Counted from the stretch's first letter, positions 7,968 to 16,521 are shown. The stretch is DNA of 35,342 nt from Pseudomonas cedrina subsp. fulgida (GCA_016937595.1 JAFHKH010000099.1:1-35342), one strand, 5' to 3'. A program made the numbers and translations. The notes: a model not told the origin generated them from the sequence alone.

Positions 7968-9827
7968 TTAGAAGTTGGCGCCGAAGCTCAGGGCGACGAA
8001 ATCGCGGTCATTGACCGTGCTGAACTTGCCACCAAAGAAGTTGGTGTAAGCCAGGCTGGCGGTGTAGGTGTTCTGGTACTCGGCGTCCAGGCCCAGGCTG
8101 ACCGCCTTGCGGCCTTCTTCGAAGTTGGCGCCAGGACCAGGGGAGTAACCCTTGACGTCATGGGACCACGCCACGTTTGGCTTGAGGTTGACGCCGGCAA
8201 AGACGTCCGGGTACTCCCAGATCGCCCGAGCGCGGTAACCCCAGGAAGTGGCCGTGGTGTAGCCGTCATTGTTGCAGTTGGTGTTCAGGCCATTGGCATT
8301 GCCCAATCCGGCGCCCACGGCGGTCGAGTTATTGAGGGTATTGCAGAAACCACCGGGCAACGTACCTGGACCGAACACCGGGTCGCGGCCGTAACGTGCT
8401 TCTGACCTGCTCTCGAGGCCGCCCACGTGAGTCACCCCAATTTCACCTACCGTGGTCAAGCGGCTGGCGCCCATGACTTGATCAAAGAAGTGCGTGAACG
8501 TGGTCTGGAACTGGGTGACTTCCTTGCGGTTATAGCCATGCAGATCCTGACCCGGCGAGCCTTTGAGCACGGAAGCATTGCCAAAGCCGTTAATCGGCGT
8601 GACGCCGGCGTACAGAATGTCGGTGGTGCTCAGTTGCACCGGCGCGTTCGGCCGGTAGCTCAACTCACCGCTCCATGCGGTTCCTGTTGGCAACGTGGTG
8701 GAAAAGCTCAAGCCGTATAGACGGATATCTTCGGGGTATTCGACGAAGTAGTTGGAGCTGCCCGCCACAATCACCGGACGCAACGCCGCCAAGCCGCCCA
8801 AAGGACGGTTGTAGGCCGACGCCGGTGCACCCTGCGCACTGAAAATCGGCGCACGGCTGTGATAGTTCATGAAGTACGCGCCGAACTCGGTATCCAGCGG
8901 TTCAAAGTTGTAGTGCATCGCCACGCCAAACTGGCCGCTGTCCCGAGCATCACGGTCGGGGCCACGACGCACCAGCACGCCTTCTTCGTTCACATCCACC
9001 CCCAAGGCACCGAGGGTAGGATATGCCAGAGGCGAGATGCGAGAGCGCTTGTTCAAGACTCGGAGATTGTTGTCGCAGCCGTCAGAGATGACGTCCGGCT
9101 GCGAGAAAAACGTCCCGCAGTTATCAGTCACCGTCTGGTCCCATTCCAACTGATAAAACGCTTCCGCCGACAGGTTGTCGGTCAGCGTCTGCGACACATA
9201 GAACATGTTGACCGGAATCAAGCCTTCCTTGACCTCGGCCCCCGGCCGACGGAACGCGGACACGTCGATCGGGTTGATGGAGTTGATACCACCACCGATG
9301 AAGGTACTTTCACCCCAGCTCACTACCTGCTTACCAAACCGCACGCTGCCGGGCTGATCAGCAATCGAGTAGTTGTGGTAAACGAACGCATCGAGAATCT
9401 GCCCGCCCGAGGATTTGGCGCCCTCCTTGCGGTTGCTGTCGCTGACGTCCTTGAACAGGCGGTCTTCATCCTTGAGTTCGAAGTCATACCAGTACTTGCC
9501 GCGCACAAATACGCCGGTGTCGCCGTATTTCAATTCCAGGTCGTGGATACCCTTGAAGATCTTCGAGAAGGTTTCCCCGCGCTTGAAGTTCAAGTGGCCG
9601 TCATCGGAAGTCTGGGAAAGACCATTGCCACCATTGTTGGCGCCAATCAGGTCCTGGTTGGGTTTGGCCGTGGACCAACTCGCCCCCACCGAAAGCGACG
9701 AGTCAAAGCTCCCTTCGATTTCACCGATATTGAAACTGACGCCGAATGCGGGCCCGGCGAGCGTAGAGGCGAGACTGACGGCCAGGGGCAATTTTGCCCG
9801 GCGCCAGAACTGGTTTACTTGGGTCAT
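7968..9827 (-). CDS. DUF1302 family outer-membrane beta-barrel protein
   Basis: A 619-residue protein with a signal peptide (about 1-29, ending LAGPAFG) followed by alternating polar/aromatic strands typical of a beta-barrel. It begins with the DUF1302 signature region (FNIGEIEGSFDSSLSVGAS) and ends in a C-terminal Phe (FVALSFGANF), the usual signal for insertion by the Bam complex. Conserved blocks include GKQVVSWGESTFIGGGINS and DLELKYGDTGVFVRGKYW. It is probably an outer-membrane channel or sensor for a hydrophobic or organic-acid substrate, working with the DUF1329 protein encoded just downstream. A GGAG site precedes the ATG. The 330-bp region upstream carries a CRP-like site and other symmetric elements, so the pair has its own promoter. 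The precise substrate cannot be read from sequence. Confidence 0.87.
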   Translation of the reverse strand: MTQVNQFWRRAKLPLAVSLASTLAGPAFGVSFNIGEIEGSFDSSLSVGASWSTAKPNQDLIGANNGGNGLSQTSDDGHLNFKRGETFSKIFKGIHDLELKYGDTGVFVRGKYWYDFELKDEDRLFKDVSDSNRKEGAKSSGGQILDAFVYHNYSIADQPGSVRFGKQVVSWGESTFIGGGINSINPIDVSAFRRPGAEVKEGLIPVNMFYVSQTLTDNLSAEAFYQLEWDQTVTDNCGTFFSQPDVISDGCDNNLRVLNKRSRISPLAYPTLGALGVDVNEEGVLVRRGPDRDARDSGQFGVAMHYNFEPLDTEFGAYFMNYHSRAPIFSAQGAPASAYNRPLGGLAALRPVIVAGSSNYFVEYPEDIRLYGLSFSTTLPTGTAWSGELSYRPNAPVQLSTTDILYAGVTPINGFGNASVLKGSPGQDLHGYNRKEVTQFQTTFTHFFDQVMGASRLTTVGEIGVTHVGGLESRSEARYGRDPVFGPGTLPGGFCNTLNNSTAVGAGLGNANGLNTNCNNDGYTTATSWGYRARAIWEYPDVFAGVNLKPNVAWSHDVKGYSPGPGANFEEGRKAVSLGLDAEYQNTYTASLAYTNFFGGKFSTVNDRDFVALSFGANF

Positions 9828-10157
9828 CGACGCTACTCCATGTGCATTATTGTTATGGCAGTGAGTGCTTTCCGTGATGCTTGTAACGGCCGGAATACAA
9901 CGATTCCAATGCCGCTCGGCAACCAGGCCCCCTTGGCCCGAAGCGAAACATCCATGAAAAACTCTGGGAGGGACTATAGCCAGCAGGGGGTAGTGCTTGA
10001 TCCCTCTAAAGTGTGATTTGCATCACCGACCCGTCTGCCACAACCCTTTCGCCATGTCGGCGAAGGCCGACGCGGGAAGGATGGCTGAAAATTCGCAAAT
10101 CACAAGTAAAGGTGCGAGATAGAGCATTGCCGTGCCCGAATGGGCAGACGAGGGGCG
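9828..10157 (-). promoter_or_regulatory. Promoter region of the DUF1302-DUF1329 operon
   Basis: A 330-bp non-coding gap between the acyl-CoA ligase and DUF1302 genes. It holds TGTGATTTGCATCACC at 10012-10027, close to the CRP/Vfr consensus (TGTGA, six bases, TCACA). It also holds an inverted repeat GAGGGA (9968-9973) / TCCCTC (10001-10006) on the promoter-proximal side. Either could bind the MalT-type regulator or a CRP-family protein. No convincing -35/-10 pair was identified. Confidence 0.45.
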
Positions 10158-11840
10158 TCAGAGGGTGGACAGGAACGTGCTGTTATTGGCCTGCCATTCG
10201 ATGATGTCAATGCGGATACGTTTTTTGTCGAGCTTGCCGACACTGGTCTTGGGAATTTCCGTAACAACGGCGATCTGGCTCGGAATCGCCCACTTGCTCA
10301 AGTGGCCCAATTCAACGAACGGCTTGAGGTGCTCCTTGAGCTCACGGGCCCCTATCATATGGCCATCATGCATCACCAAGAGCGCAAACGGGCGCTCGCC
10401 CCACTGCGGATCGGCGATGCCCACCACCGCTACTTCGCGTACCGCCGGGTGACGGCTGATCAGGTCTTCGAGGGCCAGGGACGAGATCCATTCGCCGCCG
10501 GTCTTGATCACGTCCTTGATGCGGTCGCGGATGTCGATCACGCCAAAAGCGTCCAGCGTGGCGACGTCGCCAGTGTGCATCCAGCCGCCGCCCCATAGTT
10601 CGGCGCCCTTCTGCGGCTCCCTGTAATAACCTTCGGTCAGCCAGGGCGCGCGCAGCACCAGCTCGCCCTGGGATTCGCCGTCGGCGGGCAGGAAGTTGCC
10701 CTCGCCGTCCATGATTGCCGCTTCCACCAAGGGGCCGGGCACACCGGCCTTGATGCGGTACGTGGTGCGCTCATCCTCGGTGCCGGCCATCAGCTCTTCG
10801 TTGAGGTGGGCGCAGGACACCAGCGGCCCGGTCTCGGACATGCCGTAGGCGGCGGTCAACTGGATGCCACGCGCCTTGGACGCTTCATACAGCGTACGGT
10901 TGAGCGCACTGCCGCCAATGACGATTTTCCAACCGTTGAAATCCACGCCCTGGGCGGCCTTGGCATTGAGCACCATTTGCAGAATGGTCGGCACGCAGTG
11001 GGAAAAGGTGACCTGTTCCTTGCGCCACAGCTCCACCAGGTATTCCGGATCGTAGCGACCGGGATAGACCTGCTTCAGACCGAGCATGGTCGCCACATAG
11101 GGCAAGCCCCAGGCATGCACGTGGAACATCGGCGTGATCGGCATGTACACATCGTTGGTGCCCAGCAGGCGCACGCTGTCGACGCTGCCCATGATGGTCG
11201 CCACGCCGATGGTGTGCAGCACCAGTTGGCGATGGGTGAAGTACACGCCCTTGGGGTTGCCGGTGGTGCCGGTGGTGTAGAAGGTGGTGGCGACGGAGTG
11301 CTCGTCGAAGTCCTGGAAGTCGTACCTGGGGCTCGCGGCGGCAAGCAGGGTTTCGTACTCGCCCACCAGGTTGGGCAGCTCGGCGGTCCGGGACTCGCCG
11401 TCGGTCAGCAGCAGGGTCTTGTCGACGCTGGTGAGCTGCCCGGCGATGGCCTGGTAAAGTCCCACGAACTCACTGTTGATCAGCACGAAGCGGTCTTCGG
11501 CATGGTTCATGGTGTACAGGATCTGTTCCGGCGACAGGCGCACGTTGATGGTGTGGACCACCGCGCCGATCATCGGGATGGCAAACATGCATTCCAGGTA
11601 GCGATGGCTGTCCCAGTCCATCACCGCCACCGTATCACCGGCCTTGACGCCCGCCTCGGTCAGCACATTGGCCAGGCGCGCGACCCGCTCGATCAAGGTC
11701 GGGTAGGTGTAGCGCAGTTTGTCGCGGTAGATGATTTCGCGAGTCTTCTCGTAGCGCGTCCCGGACATCAGCAGGCGCTTGATCAAGAGCGGGTATTGAT
11801 ACGCACCTTCGGCGGGCGGAATGACGCGGGTCTGCAACAT
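10158..11840 (-). CDS. Fatty-acyl-CoA synthetase (AMP-dependent ligase)
   Basis: A 560-residue ANL-superfamily enzyme that joins a carboxylic acid to CoA through an acyl-adenylate. The phosphate-binding motif TTFYTTGTTGNPKG (about 190-205), the motif AYGMSETGP (about 335), the hinge region TGDVATLDAFGVIDIRDRIK (about 430) and the C-terminal catalytic lysine in PKTSVGKLDKKR (about 538) are all present. Sequence style is that of medium/long-chain fatty-acyl ligases; in P. putida an AlkK-like ligase lies beside DUF1302/DUF1329 genes (from memory). Start ATG at 11840 follows AAGGGA. It has its own leader with an inverted repeat at 11909-11932. It probably activates the substrate imported by the DUF1302/DUF1329 proteins. 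Chain-length preference cannot be told from sequence. Confidence 0.88.
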   Translation of the reverse strand: MLQTRVIPPAEGAYQYPLLIKRLLMSGTRYEKTREIIYRDKLRYTYPTLIERVARLANVLTEAGVKAGDTVAVMDWDSHRYLECMFAIPMIGAVVHTINVRLSPEQILYTMNHAEDRFVLINSEFVGLYQAIAGQLTSVDKTLLLTDGESRTAELPNLVGEYETLLAAASPRYDFQDFDEHSVATTFYTTGTTGNPKGVYFTHRQLVLHTIGVATIMGSVDSVRLLGTNDVYMPITPMFHVHAWGLPYVATMLGLKQVYPGRYDPEYLVELWRKEQVTFSHCVPTILQMVLNAKAAQGVDFNGWKIVIGGSALNRTLYEASKARGIQLTAAYGMSETGPLVSCAHLNEELMAGTEDERTTYRIKAGVPGPLVEAAIMDGEGNFLPADGESQGELVLRAPWLTEGYYREPQKGAELWGGGWMHTGDVATLDAFGVIDIRDRIKDVIKTGGEWISSLALEDLISRHPAVREVAVVGIADPQWGERPFALLVMHDGHMIGARELKEHLKPFVELGHLSKWAIPSQIAVVTEIPKTSVGKLDKKRIRIDIIEWQANNSTFLSTL

Positions 11841-11908
11841 ACGAATCCCTTTTATGACTGCACGGTCTTGGCTTGAAGCCTTGCACTTTAGAGACCTTAT
11901 GTTTCAGC

Positions 11909-11932
11909 CAAATCAGCCAAAGGAATGATTTG
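11909..11932 (-). promoter_or_regulatory. Inverted repeat upstream of the acyl-CoA ligase gene
   Basis: CAAATCA (11909-11915) and TGATTTG (11926-11932) form a perfect 7-bp inverted repeat with a 10-base spacer, about 80 bases upstream of the ligase ATG. The right arm continues to TGATTTGCA, which also occurs in the DUF1302 promoter region at 10014-10022. This makes it a candidate binding site for a regulator common to both units. The function is inferred. Confidence 0.4.
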
Positions 11933-12001
11933 CAGGGGGCGATGAATGCTAGCTTTGCGCCAGTATCTGCACCTTGTGAAGATCAAATGTGGGTACGGCG
12001 T

Positions 12002-12634
12002 TCATTTCATGCTGGTAAAGGCCAGCTTCACGCCGATGGCAATCAACACCGCGCCCATCGTCCGATCAAACCAATGCCCCATCCGCGCAAACCCGGCGCG
12101 CACGCGCTGTTGGCTGAACAGCATCGCCACCAGGCAGAACCACAGCGCCGTCGCCAGCGCCAGGTACACGCCGTAACCGGCCTGGATCGCCAGTGGCGTG
12201 TGCGGGTTGATCACTACGGTGAACAGCGAGAGAAAGAACAACGTGGCCTTGGGGTTCAAGCCATTGGTCACGAAGCCTGCGGTAAACGCGCCACGCGGGG
12301 TGCGTTCGCCCGCCTCGCGATGCAGCTCACCCTCGGCGGCAGGCTTGGCCGGCTGCGCACGCAGGGCCTTGAAGCCGATATAGAGCAGGTAGGCCGCCGC
12401 GGCCCATTTCAATGCATTGAACAGCACGATGGACTGGGACACGATCAAGCCGATGCCGAGCAGCGAGTACCCCACATGCAGGAAAATCGCCGAGCCCACC
12501 CCCAGCGCGGTCCAGGTCCCGGCGCGACGGCCGTGGGTCACGCTTTCACGCACCACCACCGCGAAATCCGGGCCGGGGCTGGCTACCGCCAACAGGTGAA
12601 TCAGGGCTACGGTCAAAAACTCGGCGGCGTACAT
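12002..12634 (-). CDS. LysE/RhtB-family amino-acid exporter
   Basis: A 210-residue inner-membrane protein with about six hydrophobic segments. The N-terminal signature HLLAVASPGPDFAVVVRES is typical of the LysE/RhtB family, which exports amino acids or derivatives such as threonine, homoserine or lysine. A second conserved stretch is FVTNGLNPKATLFFLSLF (about 110-130). The ATG at 12634 (MYAAEF) is preferred over one four codons upstream because GGGAG lies 7 bases before it, whereas the upstream ATG has no ribosome site. It is divergent from hprA; the two promoters share about 85 bp. The substrate is unknown. Confidence 0.85.
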   Translation of the reverse strand: MYAAEFLTVALIHLLAVASPGPDFAVVVRESVTHGRRAGTWTALGVGSAIFLHVGYSLLGIGLIVSQSIVLFNALKWAAAAYLLYIGFKALRAQPAKPAAEGELHREAGERTPRGAFTAGFVTNGLNPKATLFFLSLFTVVINPHTPLAIQAGYGVYLALATALWFCLVAMLFSQQRVRAGFARMGHWFDRTMGAVLIAIGVKLAFTSMK

Positions 12635-12720
12635 GCTCACTCCCATTACGTAACGGTTTATTTCATCTGATAGGCTCGGCAGATTACGCCTTCGAACCCC
12701 TGTCGCAAAAGGTACAGTTG

Positions 12721-13686
12721 ATGACGAACAATCGCCGCGCCGTCTTCCTTGATCACCCGTCCCTGGACCTGGGCGACCTCGACCTCAGCGCGCTGCGCGA
12801 CAGCTTCAGCGAGCTGCTGTTGTTTTCGGACACCACCGCGCAGAACGTGGCCGAACGCCTCCAAGGCGCCCACGTGGCGATCACCAACAAAATCCCACTC
12901 ACCACTGAAACCCTGGCGGCCTGCCCGGCACTCAAGCTGATCCTGGTGTCGGCCACCGGCACCAACAACATCGACCTCGACGCCGCCCGCGCCCAGGGCA
13001 TCACCGTGAGCAATTGCCAAGGTTATGGCACCCCCTCGGTGGCACAGCACACGATCATGCTGTTGCTCAACCTGGCGACGCGCTTGCAGGATTATCAACG
13101 GGATGTGAGCGCCGGCAAGTGGCAGCAAGCCAAGCAGTTCTGCCTGCTGGACCACCCGATTGTCGAGTTGGAAGGCAAAACCCTCGGCTTGCTGGGGCAT
13201 GGTGAACTGGGCAGTGCCGTGGCGCGCCTGGCCGAAGCCTTTGGCATGCGCGTGCTGCTCGGTGCGATCCCCGGGCGCCCTGCCCGCGCCGATCGCGTGC
13301 CGCTGGATGAACTGCTGGCGCAGGTCGACGCGCTGACCTTGCACTGTCCGCTCAACGAACACACCCGCGACTTTATCGGCGCCCGTGAACTGGCGCTGCT
13401 CAAGCGTGGCGCGTTTGTGGTCAACACCGCACGCGGCGGCTTGATCAACGAACAGGCCCTGGCGCAGGCGTTGCGCAGCGGCCACTTGGGTGGCGCGGCG
13501 ACCGATGTGCTGAGCGTGGAACCACCGGTCAACGGCAACCCACTGCTGGCCGGCGATATTCCACGCCTGATCGTCACCCCACACAACGCCTGGGGCAGCC
13601 GCGAAGCGCGCCAGCGCATCGTCGGCCAACTGGCGGAAAACGCCCTGGGCTTTTTCAACGGCGCCCCGCTGCGCGTCGTCACTTGA
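12721..13686 (+). CDS. hprA: D-2-hydroxyacid dehydrogenase, HprA-like (glycerate dehydrogenase / hydroxypyruvate-glyoxylate reductase)
   Basis: A 321-residue NAD(P)-dependent oxidoreductase of the D-isomer 2-hydroxyacid family. The Rossmann motif LGLLGHGELGSAVA (about 148-161) binds the cofactor. The catalytic triad is visible: Arg in NTARGGL (about 237), Glu in DVLSVEPP (about 266) and His in TPHNAWGS (about 284). By family it reduces hydroxypyruvate or glyoxylate in serine/glyoxylate metabolism. The ATG at 12721 follows AAAAGG; a TTG immediately before it would add one residue. It is followed at 30 bases by rsmC on the same strand, probably as an operon, and the same pair occurs in P. aeruginosa (from memory PA4626-PA4627). 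Confidence 0.85.
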   Translation: MTNNRRAVFLDHPSLDLGDLDLSALRDSFSELLLFSDTTAQNVAERLQGAHVAITNKIPLTTETLAACPALKLILVSATGTNNIDLDAARAQGITVSNCQGYGTPSVAQHTIMLLLNLATRLQDYQRDVSAGKWQQAKQFCLLDHPIVELEGKTLGLLGHGELGSAVARLAEAFGMRVLLGAIPGRPARADRVPLDELLAQVDALTLHCPLNEHTRDFIGARELALLKRGAFVVNTARGGLINEQALAQALRSGHLGGAATDVLSVEPPVNGNPLLAGDIPRLIVTPHNAWGSREARQRIVGQLAENALGFFNGAPLRVVT

Positions 13687-13716
13687 TAAACTGCGCCCCT
13701 TTTCAAGGAGCAGACC

Positions 13717-14715
13717 ATGGATCCGCGCAGTGAAGTACTGCTTCGCCAGGCCGAACTTTTTCAAGGCAAACTGCTGCTGGTGGGGCTGCCTGCCGACGAC
13801 TTGCTGGGGCGCCTGCCCAACGCTCACGGATGGTGCTGGCATGCCGGCGACCAGGCGGCGCTCGACGCACGCTTCGCCGAGCGCAGCCAGTTCGGCGTGA
13901 ATGTGCCCGAGCGCGAGTTTGAAGCGGCGGTGATCTTCCTGCCCAAGTCCAAGGACCTTACCGACTACCTGCTCAATGCCGTGGCCGCGCGCCTGCCCGG
14001 CGCCGAGCTGTTCCTGGTGGGGGAGAAAAAAGCCGGCATCGAAAGCGCCGCCAAACAACTGGTGCCCTTCGGCAAACCGCGCAAACTCGACAGCGCACGG
14101 CATTGCCAACTGTGGCAGATCACCGTGGCCAACGCTCCGCAAGCCGTCGAGCTGGAGAGCCTGGCACAGGTCTTCGAAGTGCCCTTGGCCGAAGGCCCTT
14201 TGAAAGTCGTGAGCTTGCCCGGCGTGTTCAGCCATGGCCGTCTGGATCGCGGCACCGAATTGTTGCTGCAGCATCTGGACAAACTGCCCAGCGGCCATCT
14301 GCTGGACTTCGGTTGCGGTGCCGGCGTGCTGGGTGCAGCCGTCAAGCGCCGCTACCCGCACAACACCGTGACGATGCTGGATGTAGACGCCTTCGCCGCC
14401 GCCAGCAGCCGCCTGACCCTGGCCGCCAACGGCTTGGAGGCCGATGTGCTGACCGGTGATGGCATCGACGCGGCACCGCAGGGTTTGAGCGCGATTCTGA
14501 GCAACCCGCCGTTCCATGTGGGGGTGCACACCGACTATTTCGCCACGGAGAATCTTCTGCGAAAAGCCGGTAAACACCTGGCAAAAGGCGGCGAACTGCG
14601 CTTGGTTGCGAACAGCTTCCTCAAGTACCAGCCCTTGATCGAGGAGCACTTGGGCATTTGCGCGGTCAAGGCCGAAGGCAACGGTTTTCGCATCTACCGG
14701 GCCAAGCGCGGTTGA
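13717..14715 (+). CDS. rsmC: 16S rRNA (guanine(1207)-N2)-methyltransferase RsmC
   Basis: A 332-residue class I SAM-dependent methyltransferase that modifies G1207 of 16S rRNA in the 30S subunit. The N-terminal half (about 1-160) is the degenerate, non-catalytic methyltransferase-like domain of RsmC. The C-terminal half holds the SAM motif [18 protein letters not shown] (about 195-210), the acidic residue in [10 protein letters not shown], and the catalytic motif SNPPFHVG (about 262-269). Length and two-domain layout match the family. AAGGAG precedes the ATG by about 8 bases. No clear terminator follows; the downstream gene has its own riboswitch leader. Confidence 0.92.
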   Translation: MDPRSEVLLRQAELFQGKLLLVGLPADDLLGRLPNAHGWCWHAGDQAALDARFAERSQFGVNVPEREFEAAVIFLPKSKDLTDYLLNAVAARLPGAELFLVGEKKAGIESAAKQLVPFGKPRKLDSARHCQLWQITVANAPQAVELESLAQVFEVPLAEGPLKVVSLPGVFSHGRLDRGTELLLQHLDKLPSGHLLDFGCGAGVLGAAVKRRYPHNTVTMLDVDAFAAASSRLTLAANGLEADVLTGDGIDAAPQGLSAILSNPPFHVGVHTDYFATENLLRKAGKHLAKGGELRLVANSFLKYQPLIEEHLGICAVKAEGNGFRIYRAKRG

Positions 14716-14754
14716 GGCCCGTTTGAAAAAGAACGCTTGCCGAACAGGTTTTGC

Positions 14755-14925
14755 CTAGGCAGAATCCGCTGCGTCCTAGGGGAGTAGTCTCCCACGAGCA
14801 CCATGCTCGTCCGGCATACGTCAACATACTTGGTCAGCAGACCATGGCGTATGCGACCCAGGAGTCCGCACAGACGGACCGGGGTTTGACAAGACCTATG
14901 ACACGCACACCTTACCCGGGGCGGG
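14755..14925 (+). ncRNA. yybP-ykoY family Mn2+ riboswitch (alx/mntP type)
   Basis: The leader of the GDT1-type exporter contains the family hallmarks in order. These are the L1 motif AGGGGAGTAGT (about 14778), a GC hairpin (ACGAGCACCATGCTCGT), the L3-side element TACGTCAACATAC (about 14818), its pairing strand GGCGTATGCGACC (about 14844), AGTCCGC...ACGGACC, and GACAAGACCTATGACACGC close to the expression platform. This order closely resembles the E. coli alx PRE element. The class binds Mn2+ and turns on manganese exporters, which agrees with the downstream gene. Boundaries are approximate. Confidence 0.85.
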
Positions 14926-14975
14926 AAGGCTGTACGTGTCATAGCCGTGTCGACCCGCCCCTGGAAACCTACCTG

Positions 14976-15560
14976 ATGCTGGATTCATTACTCGTTCCGA
15001 CTGCAATCGTTGCTTTGGCCGAAATCGGCGACAAGACGCAACTGCTCGCGCTCATTCTGGCTGCTCGCTTCCGAAAACCCTGGCCGATCATCGCCGGCAT
15101 CGTGGCCGCGACCCTGGCCAACCATGCGGCCGCCGGCGCCGTGGGGGCTTGGTTCGGGAGCTTTTTCTCGAATGCGGTGCTGCACTGGATCCTCGCGGCG
15201 AGCTTCTGCGCCACGGCATTGTGGACCCTGGTGCCGGACAAACTCGACGAGGATGAAGCCAGTACCAGCCGCAAATTCGGGCCGTTCCTGACCACATTGA
15301 TTGCGTTTTTCCTCGCGGAGATCGGTGACAAGACGCAGATTGCCACCGTGATGCTGGCGGCGCAGTACCCAGAGCTGTGGCTGGTGATTATCGGGACGAC
15401 CGTGGGCATGCTGATTGCCAACGTGCCCGTGGTGCTGGCGGGGAATTTTGCGGCGGAGAAACTGCCGTTGACCTTGATCCGTCGACTCGCGGCGACCGCA
15501 TTTTTCGTTCTGGCGATTGTGGCGGTGTACAAGGCCATGCAAAGCAGTGGGTGGATATAA
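14976..15560 (+). CDS. GDT1/TMEM165 (UPF0016) family manganese exporter
   Basis: A 194-residue inner-membrane protein. It carries two copies of the family signature EIGDKTQ, at about 15-21 (AEIGDKTQLLALILAARF) and about 114-120 (AEIGDKTQIATVMLAAQY). The acidic residues of these motifs form the cation path. Six hydrophobic helices are arranged as two inverted repeats joined by a charged loop (about 85-105, DKLDEDEAST). Bacterial members such as MneA export Mn2+, and the riboswitch in the leader fits that. The ATG at 14976 is preferred because it starts directly at MLDSLLVP; the upstream in-frame extension covers the riboswitch and is not coding. The ribosome site is weak (GGA 10 bases upstream), as expected for a regulated leader. 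Confidence 0.88.
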   Translation: MLDSLLVPTAIVALAEIGDKTQLLALILAARFRKPWPIIAGIVAATLANHAAAGAVGAWFGSFFSNAVLHWILAASFCATALWTLVPDKLDEDEASTSRKFGPFLTTLIAFFLAEIGDKTQIATVMLAAQYPELWLVIIGTTVGMLIANVPVVLAGNFAAEKLPLTLIRRLAATAFFVLAIVAVYKAMQSSGWI

Positions 15561-15587
15561 GGATTTAAGGCTGTAAACCCAATCCAA

Positions 15588-15680
15588 TGTGAAAGCCGGC
15601 TTGCTCGCGAAGGCGATGTGTCAGTCAGCACAGCGCTTACTGATACACCGCGTTCGCGAGCAAGCCCGCTCCCCCATTTG
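15588..15680. repeat. REPIN (degenerate REP doublet)
   Basis: Two inverted REP arms (left around AGCCGGCTTGCTCGCGAAGG, right around CGCGTTCGCGAGCAAGCCCG) flank a short variable spacer. Both outer ends have drifted (GTGAAAGCC on the left, CTCCCCCATTTG on the right). It is non-coding and mobilised in trans by RAYT transposases. Confidence 0.85.
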
Positions 15681-15702
15681 GATCTTCACAGGCCCTGGAT
15701 GA

Positions 15703-16521
15703 TCAGGACTTCTTGGCCTGCTGGTACAGCGGCATCACTTTAGGAATCGCCGCCTGCAACGATGCGATGCGGCTGTCGGACGCCGGGTGAGTGCTCATGA
15801 ACTCCGGCGGCGCGCCTTCCGAAGCCTTGGCCATTTTGTTCCACAGCGTGATCGCCGCGTTCGGGTTGTAGCCGGCGCGGGCCGACAGCTCCAGGCCGAT
15901 CAGGTCGGCTTCGTTTTCGTTGCTGCGGCTGTTGGGCAAGGTCATGCCGTAATTGGCCACGGTATCGGCCAGCGCCAGGCTGTCCTGGCCGAGGCCGAAC
16001 AACGCACCGGCACCCTGCTTGGCCATCTCGATGCCGTACGCCTTGGACATGGCTTCACGGCCATGCTCACGCAAGGCGTGGGCGATTTCATGGCCCATCA
16101 CCGCCGCCAATTCGTCATCGGTAAGCTTGAGGTTGTCGATCAAGGCGCTGTACACGAAAATCTTCCCGCCAGGCCCGCAATTGGCGTTCATCTCGTCGCT
16201 CTTGATCAGGTTCACTTCCCACTTCCACTGCGCCGCATCGGGGCGGAAGGTGGGCGCCTGGGCAATCAACCGCTTGGCAATAGCCTGCACGCGCTGGGCG
16301 TTGGCGCTGGTCTTGTCCAACTGGCCCTTGCTGCTGGCTTCGCCCAGGGTCTGCTGGTAGGACTGGGCATACATCTGGTCGACTTCCTGACTCGACAGCA
16401 TGCTGAACATGTACTGCTTGCGCTCGACCCCAACGGCGCCGCCGCTGGTGGTATTGACCGACTGACACCCGGCCAGCAGCATCGCCGCAACCAATCCACT
16501 TATTACCAATGACTTATTCAT
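15703..16521 (-). CDS. M48-family metalloprotease lipoprotein
   Basis: A 272-residue zinc endopeptidase anchored as a lipoprotein. The signal peptide ends in the lipobox LLAGC (Cys19). The catalytic motif HEIAH (HExxH, in VMGHEIAHALREHG) supplies two zinc ligands and the glutamate, and the third ligand is the Glu in SNENEADLIGLEL about 60 residues later. The fold and length match LoiP/YggG-like M48 proteases, which act in periplasmic or outer-membrane quality control. The ATG at 16521 has AGGGAGAG upstream; the frame extends 40 codons further but without a signal sequence. It appears to be a single-gene unit with no terminator seen. Confidence 0.9.
   Translation of the reverse strand: MNKSLVISGLVAAMLLAGCQSVNTTSGGAVGVERKQYMFSMLSSQEVDQMYAQSYQQTLGEASSKGQLDKTSANAQRVQAIAKRLIAQAPTFRPDAAQWKWEVNLIKSDEMNANCGPGGKIFVYSALIDNLKLTDDELAAVMGHEIAHALREHGREAMSKAYGIEMAKQGAGALFGLGQDSLALADTVANYGMTLPNSRSNENEADLIGLELSARAGYNPNAAITLWNKMAKASEGAPPEFMSTHPASDSRIASLQAAIPKVMPLYQQAKKS

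Noticed and set aside
6344..8014. 556-codon plus-strand frame opposite DUF1329
   Set aside because: It starts inside REP repeats and has no recognisable domain; DUF1329 on the other strand has a signal peptide and ribosome site.
12658..14649. 663-codon minus-strand frame opposite hprA and rsmC
   Set aside because: Both plus-strand genes have full catalytic motifs; the opposite frame shows no family sequence.
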